64,000 bases of DNA from Microbispora sp. H13382 (GTDB lineage: Bacteria; Actinomycetota; Actinomycetes; Streptosporangiales; Streptosporangiaceae). Made by a program: the position numbers and the translations under genes. The notes under the pieces were generated by a model that saw only the letters and a list, made by a program, of their open reading frames with translations, was not told where the DNA came from and searched no databases. This document shows positions 57,750 through 64,000 of this stretch, piece by piece; within the stretch, counting starts at the first letter, position 1, and every line of letters begins with the position of its first letter. The stretch is taken from NCBI RefSeq assembly GCF_014161445.1, contig NZ_JABBXA010000021.1, positions 62,001 to 126,000 on the forward strand. The letters are read 5' to 3'.

Positions 57750-58832
57750 CTAGACGACGTCGGGGGTGAGGGCGTCGTGGATCCCGGAGTAGTCGGCGGC
57801 CGGGGCGGGGGCCAGCCGGCGGCCGACGCCGAGCGCGAGCATCTCCAGCCGGTTCATCAGCCGGGCGAAGTCCTCGGGCAGCAGCGCCTGCTTGCCGTCG
57901 CACAGCGCCTGCTCGGGCTGGACGTGCACGTCGATCAGCAGGGCGTCCGCGCCGGCCGCCACGGCGGCCAGCGTGAGGGGTTCGATGAGCTCGGGGATGC
58001 CGAGCGAGTGACTGGGGTCGACCATCACCGGCAGATGGGTGCGCCGCTTGAGCAGCGCCACCGCCGACAGGTCGAGCGTGAAGCGGGTGGCCCCCTCGAA
58101 CGTCCTGATCCCCCGCTCGCACAGCACGACCTGGTCGTTGCCCTCGGCCAGGAGATACTCGGCCGCGGTGAGCAGTTCGTCGACCGTGCAGCCGAAGCCG
58201 CGCTTGAGCACGACCGGCATGCCGCTGCGGCCCACCTCGATCAGCAGCTCGAAGTTCTGCATGTTGCGAGTACCGATCTGGAAGCCGTCGACCACCTCGG
58301 CCATCCGGTCGACGTGCCGGGGGTCGACGACCTCGGTGAGGATCGGCAGGCCGGTCTCCTCCCTGGCCTGCGCCAGGAGCTCCAGGCCCGCCCACTTGAG
58401 GCCCTGGAAGGAGTACGGCGTGGTGCGCGGCTTGAACGCGCCGCCGCGCAGGCCGACCGCGCCGTGCCGGGCGACGGCGGCGGCCGTGGACATCATCTGC
58501 CCGGGGTTCTCCACCGCGCAGGGTCCGGCGAAGACCGCGATGTCCCCGTCCCCGACCACGGCGGAGCCGATGGACACGACCGTGCCCGAGGGGAACAGCT
58601 CGCGCCGGCCGAGCCGGAAGCCGCCGCCCGCCCGTACGGTCTGCCGCGGCCGGGGCAGGTCGGCCGGGGCGGGCAGCAGCGTGGCGGGCCCCTGGGCCAC
58701 TATCACGTCCGCTCCGCCCAGCCGGTAGGTCCTGGCCGTGGTTCCGGTGGAGTCGAAGTGCCGGGCCCACCCGGCGAAGCCGGACGGATCGATCGTCGAG
58801 TCGAACACCAGCAACAGCTCGGCGTCAGTCAT
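57750..58832 (-). CDS. 3-deoxy-7-phosphoheptulonate (DAHP) synthase, AroA-I-beta type
   Basis: 360 codons from ATG 58832, chosen because GGAGAGG lies just upstream; an in-frame ATG at 58853 is less likely. An N-terminal ferredoxin-like domain precedes the TIM barrel with FAGPCAVENPGQMM, GGAFKPRTTPYSFQGLKW, VLCERGIRTFEG and VDPSHSLGIPELIEPL. It condenses PEP and erythrose-4-phosphate, the first shikimate step. A dedicated copy next to papABC would raise chorismate supply for 4-aminophenylalanine. A hairpin at 58903-58945 separates it from the upstream ANL gene. Confidence 0.94.
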   Translation of the reverse strand: MTDAELLLVFDSTIDPSGFAGWARHFDSTGTTARTYRLGGADVIVAQGPATLLPAPADLPRPRQTVRAGGGFRLGRRELFPSGTVVSIGSAVVGDGDIAVFAGPCAVENPGQMMSTAAAVARHGAVGLRGGAFKPRTTPYSFQGLKWAGLELLAQAREETGLPILTEVVDPRHVDRMAEVVDGFQIGTRNMQNFELLIEVGRSGMPVVLKRGFGCTVDELLTAAEYLLAEGNDQVVLCERGIRTFEGATRFTLDLSAVALLKRRTHLPVMVDPSHSLGIPELIEPLTLAAVAAGADALLIDVHVQPEQALCDGKQALLPEDFARLMNRLEMLALGVGRRLAPAPAADYSGIHDALTPDVV

Positions 58833-58902
58833 GGGAATCCTCTCCACATCCATGTGGTCGGGTCTGGCATGGGGGTCGGGCCGGCGGTCGCTTCCGCGTG
58901 CA

Positions 58903-58945
58903 CGCCGCCGGGCCGGGCCTTGGGGGGACCTCCGGCCCGGCGGCG
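58903..58945 (-). terminator. Hairpin between the ANL enzyme and DAHP synthase genes
   Basis: CGCCGCCGGGCC (58903-58914) and GGCCCGGCGGCG (58934-58945) form a perfect 12-pair stem around a 19-base spacer, inside a 168-base gap. It could end transcription of the papB-papA-papC-ANL unit or act as a partial attenuator. Confidence 0.5.
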
Positions 58946-59000
58946 CGGATCAGGTGCGGATCGCGTGCCGATCGCGGGATCGGGCGTCGGGTGTGGGGGA

Positions 59001-60686
59001 TCAGACGAAGACGTCGGTGAGGATCGTGCCGAGCGACTTGCCGCCGTTCTCGCGGATGTAGGTGGACAGCGAGCTGTACTTCTCCCGCAGCCGGCGCTTG
59101 AGGACCTTGCCGGTGACGCCGACCGGGAAGTCCTCGTCGTTGCGCGCGACCTCCAGCATGGTCAGCTCGGGGTGACCGGCGGCCTTCAGCTTCTCGTTCG
59201 CCTCGTTGAGCAGCCTCTGCGCGTCCGGCCTGGCGGCGCTGGACGTCACGACCGCCACCGGGACCGTGCGGCCGCGGTGGATGCCCGCCACCACGGCGCA
59301 GTCGAGGACCTCGGGCAGGTCGTTGAGCAGCAGCTCCTCCATGAAGACCGAGTAGCCGGTGCCGCTCGGGGTCTCGATCGCGTCCACCGCCCGGTCGACC
59401 TGGAAGTAGTTGCCCGCCTCGTCGCGGTAGGCCATGTCGCCGGTCAGCCAGTAGCCCGACAGCTTGCTGCGGTAGGTGGTGTCGGAGTCGCTCCAGTATC
59501 CGGCGGTGATCGCCGGGCCCTTCGCGCCGAGCAGCCCGACCTCGTTGACGTCGGCGACCGTGCCGTCCCTGCGCAGCACCGCGACCTCGGCGACGCCGAC
59601 CGGCTTGCCCACGCACCGGTCGTTGCGCTCGTCGGCCAGCGTGCGGACCTTCAGCAGCACGCCCCAGCCCAGCTCGGTGGTGCCGAGGCGGTCGAAGAAC
59701 GCGGCCGGCGGCAGCGACGGGTCGCGCATGGCCAGGATGCCCTTGATGTGCTTCTCGTGGACCGCGTCGCCGATGGAGATCCAGACGTTGACCGAGTCGA
59801 TCGCCCCGGCCGGCAGGTCCGCGCCCGCCAGCTCGGCGTACGCGTGGCCGAAGGCCATGACGGTCGTCGGGCGGTACTTCTCGACGGCCTTGGCCAGCTC
59901 GGGGCCGCTGGTGTCGAACCAGGGCACGAGGGGGGTGCCGCCCAGCACGGCGTACGTCGTGTAGGCGATGCAGCCGAGGTGCGACTGCGGCAGCGCGGTC
60001 ATCATCACGGCGCCCGGCTGCTCGTGGTGGTCCACGAGGCGGAAGCGGGGTCCGGCCACACACGAGCGGTGGGTCTGGATGACCGGCTTGGGCCGCCCGG
60101 TGGTGCCGGAGGAGTGCAGGATCGAGACCGGGTCCTCACCGACGTGGCGGAAGCGGGCCTCCTCCGGCAGCGCCGCGTGCGGCGGCGCCGGCAGCTCCTC
60201 GGCCACCTGCGTCCACCGCAGGCCGGGCAGCAGGTGGAACTCCTCGCCGAGGATCTCCAGGTGGGCGAGGTCGGTGTACATGCCGACCGGGTTGGTCTGG
60301 CGGCACAGCTCGGTGGCGATGTACCGCGACGCCTTGCTGTTGACCAGCACCGCCACCGCGCCGATCTGGGCCAGCGCGTAGAAGTGCAGGGAGTAGGCGA
60401 AGGAGTCCTCCAGGTAGATGGCCACGCGGTCGCGGGGGCGTACGCCCTGCCGCAGGTACCACACCGACCAGCTCTGGGCCAGCTCGTCCAGCTCCAGCAG
60501 GCTGAACTCGGTCTGCTGCTCACCCCGGGTGTTGGTCAGCGGCCGGCCCAGGTGGATGAACGGCAGCTCCGGGTGCGGGTTCGCCTCGATGGCCTTCGTC
60601 AGCAGGTTGCCGCCGCCGAGGTCCGGGTCCGCGGCGAACCTGGCGCGCTGCTCCGGCGTGAGGACGGTCTCGTGGGAGATGGTCAT
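59001..60686 (-). CDS. ANL-superfamily adenylate-forming enzyme
   Basis: 561 codons from ATG 60686 (AAGGTGAG upstream); GTG 60695 is an alternative. The P-loop ILHSSGTTGRPKPVIQTH, the A5-like FFDRLGTTELGWGV, GYWLTGDMAYRDE (A7) and the A10 lysine motif GVTGKVLKRRLREKY are all present, so it can adenylate. No carrier-protein domain is fused. It could activate an acid as a CoA or carrier-bound ester, or, like CreM/AvaA6-type members, use ATP to diazotise an aryl amine with nitrite; sequence reading cannot decide. It is five bases downstream of papC, clearly the same operon. Confidence 0.9.
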   Translation of the reverse strand: MTISHETVLTPEQRARFAADPDLGGGNLLTKAIEANPHPELPFIHLGRPLTNTRGEQQTEFSLLELDELAQSWSVWYLRQGVRPRDRVAIYLEDSFAYSLHFYALAQIGAVAVLVNSKASRYIATELCRQTNPVGMYTDLAHLEILGEEFHLLPGLRWTQVAEELPAPPHAALPEEARFRHVGEDPVSILHSSGTTGRPKPVIQTHRSCVAGPRFRLVDHHEQPGAVMMTALPQSHLGCIAYTTYAVLGGTPLVPWFDTSGPELAKAVEKYRPTTVMAFGHAYAELAGADLPAGAIDSVNVWISIGDAVHEKHIKGILAMRDPSLPPAAFFDRLGTTELGWGVLLKVRTLADERNDRCVGKPVGVAEVAVLRRDGTVADVNEVGLLGAKGPAITAGYWSDSDTTYRSKLSGYWLTGDMAYRDEAGNYFQVDRAVDAIETPSGTGYSVFMEELLLNDLPEVLDCAVVAGIHRGRTVPVAVVTSSAARPDAQRLLNEANEKLKAAGHPELTMLEVARNDEDFPVGVTGKVLKRRLREKYSSLSTYIRENGGKSLGTILTDVFV

Positions 60687-60691
60687 CGGTC

Positions 60692-61708
60692 TCACCTTTC
60701 AGTCGTGACAGGGCGTGACGTGCTCGTAGAGGGTTTGGGCTCGTACGGGCCCAGGGCGTGCTCAGGGGGGCGCAGTGCGCCGAACATGCCGGCGCAGGTG
60801 TCGCGGTAGAAGCCGAGATCGGGGCCGAGGAGTTCGCGCAGCCCGCCCAGGGCCGCCGCGAACTCCGCCTCCCCGTCCGCCGGGCCGTCGAGGAGGCCGG
60901 CGAGTGTGCGTACGCCTTCCGCGAGCGCCGCGCGGGCGGCGGCGGCCTGCGGGTTGGCCGACTGGACGTCCCAGTAGACCTCCGGGGTGCCCGAGGCGAT
61001 CCGGGCCAGCAGTGCGAGCATCGTGGCGTGCGGCGGCGGGGCGACGGCGGCCAGTTCGGCGATGCCGACGCCGAGGCGGGCCAGCGCGAAGCCGAACGAC
61101 AGCACCGCCGCGTGGGTGAGCGCCTGGGTCGCCGCGGCCAGCCTGTCGTGCTCGTGCGCGCCGAGCCGTACGGCACGGCCGCCCCAGCTCTCGACCAGCC
61201 GCAGCAGCGCCCGGGTCCGGGGACCGTCGTGGACCACGACGGCGGCGACCGGCCGCCCGGCGAAGCCGAGCGAGGGGGCGAACATCGGGTTGAGGCCGGC
61301 CGCCTCGACGTCCCCGGCGTGCGCCCGGATCGCCTCGGCGATCGGGCCCTTGACCGAGAGCGTGTCGGCGAGCAGCGCGCCCGGCCGCATCGCGGCGGCG
61401 ACCTGTTTCACCGCCGCCAGGGCCACCGGCTCGGGCACCGCGAGCAGGACGAGGTCGGCCCGCCCGATCTCCACGGCGAGATCGGGCCCGATGTCCGTGA
61501 TGTCGCCTCGCAGGAACCTCGGTTCCCCGGCGCTGTGCTGGTCGGCGCTGGGCTGGTCGGCGCTGGGCTGGCCGGCGCCGGGCGCGGGGTCGACGACGAC
61601 CACCTCGGCGCCGGACCGCAGCAGGTGCCCGGCGAACAGGCCGCCCACCGCGCCCGCGCCACCCACGACGACACAGCGCCGCAGCAGGTCCGTCTCCCCG
61701 CGGGTCAT
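60692..61708 (-). CDS. papC: 4-amino-4-deoxyprephenate dehydrogenase (TyrA family)
   Basis: 338 codons from ATG 61708, two bases after the papA stop. NAD(P)-binding VVVGGAGAVGGLFAGHLLRS, then LVLLAVPEPVALAAVKQVA, LSVKGPIAEAIRAHA and GLNPMFAPSLGFAGRPVAAV, followed by the helical dimer domain (THAAVLSFGFALARLGVG), as in prephenate dehydrogenases. A short 15-base-encoded repeat (SADQPSADQHSAG) interrupts the Rossmann fold loop after beta-2. Beside an ADC synthase and a mutase it fits PapC/CmlC, which makes 4-aminophenylpyruvate. It could in principle act on ordinary prephenate. Confidence 0.85.
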   Translation of the reverse strand: MTRGETDLLRRCVVVGGAGAVGGLFAGHLLRSGAEVVVVDPAPGAGQPSADQPSADQHSAGEPRFLRGDITDIGPDLAVEIGRADLVLLAVPEPVALAAVKQVAAAMRPGALLADTLSVKGPIAEAIRAHAGDVEAAGLNPMFAPSLGFAGRPVAAVVVHDGPRTRALLRLVESWGGRAVRLGAHEHDRLAAATQALTHAAVLSFGFALARLGVGIAELAAVAPPPHATMLALLARIASGTPEVYWDVQSANPQAAAARAALAEGVRTLAGLLDGPADGEAEFAAALGGLRELLGPDLGFYRDTCAGMFGALRPPEHALGPYEPKPSTSTSRPVTTER

Positions 61709-61710
61709 GG

Positions 61711-64000
<2,290 letters not shown>

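Overview
The window is very GC-rich actinobacterial DNA. Gene content (SARP and LAL regulators, ECF42 sigma factor with a DGPF/YCII partner, selenocysteine machinery, spore-associated-protein-like domains) fits a filamentous actinomycete, probably Streptosporangiales (Nonomuraea/Streptosporangium-like). The genus is an inference from gene families; no rRNA is present.

1-5 kb (all minus): the edge of a secretion- or conjugation-type locus. It holds a sigma-factor-like protein with a built-in HxxxCxxC motif, one membrane segment and a BACON-like outer domain, then a ParA/MinD ATPase, a single-pass membrane protein and a truncated exported protein. 5-9 kb: DUF998 protein, photolyase, and a TetR-controlled quinone oxidoreductase divergent from a PPOX/F420-type enzyme, with two operator-like palindromes between them.

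9-22 kb: a selenocysteine island. selB, selA, selC (tRNA-Sec) and selD lie beside fdhABC. FdhA is a selenoprotein: an in-frame UGA at 21309-21311 is followed by a GGUCU-loop SECIS hairpin. A pectinesterase, an Rpn-like nuclease and a DUF6886 gene are interspersed. 22-27.4 kb: a SARP/AfsR-type regulator divergent from two exported cell-wall hydrolases (M23 peptidase and amidase) with nearly identical C-terminal spore-associated-protein-like domains. 27.5-30 kb: a small helical protein, an IS200/IS605-type tnpB with a one-base frameshift plus omega-RNA-like ends, and dedA.

30-40 kb: hydrolase, second DUF998 protein, then a four-gene operon: DGPF/YCII protein, an ECF42 sigma factor fused to a tyrosine-recombinase-like domain that lacks its catalytic Arg and Tyr, a NarL-type histidine kinase with an extra C-terminal membrane/extracellular module, and its response regulator. 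PAP2 phosphatase and an APC permease follow.

40-64 kb: a probable specialised-metabolite cluster running off the right edge. A LAL regulator, an isopropylmalate-synthase family enzyme, a UbiA prenyltransferase (with a rare TTA codon), a cytosolic kinase/regulator pair and a pseudo-catalytic aldo/keto reductase precede 15 kb of same-strand genes: papB-papA-papC (4-amino-4-deoxychorismate route to 4-aminophenylalanine), an ANL adenylate-forming enzyme, DAHP synthase, a nitrate-to-nitrite module (nasA, its FAD/Fe-S partner, narK), and a mini-operon of a 31-residue peptide, an ATP-grasp ligase, an MFS exporter and a bicupin. Co-location of an aryl-amine pathway, nitrite supply and an ANL enzyme raises the testable possibility of diazo/N-N chemistry; the peptide/ATP-grasp/MFS/cupin set may be a separate, possibly ribosomal, peptide system.
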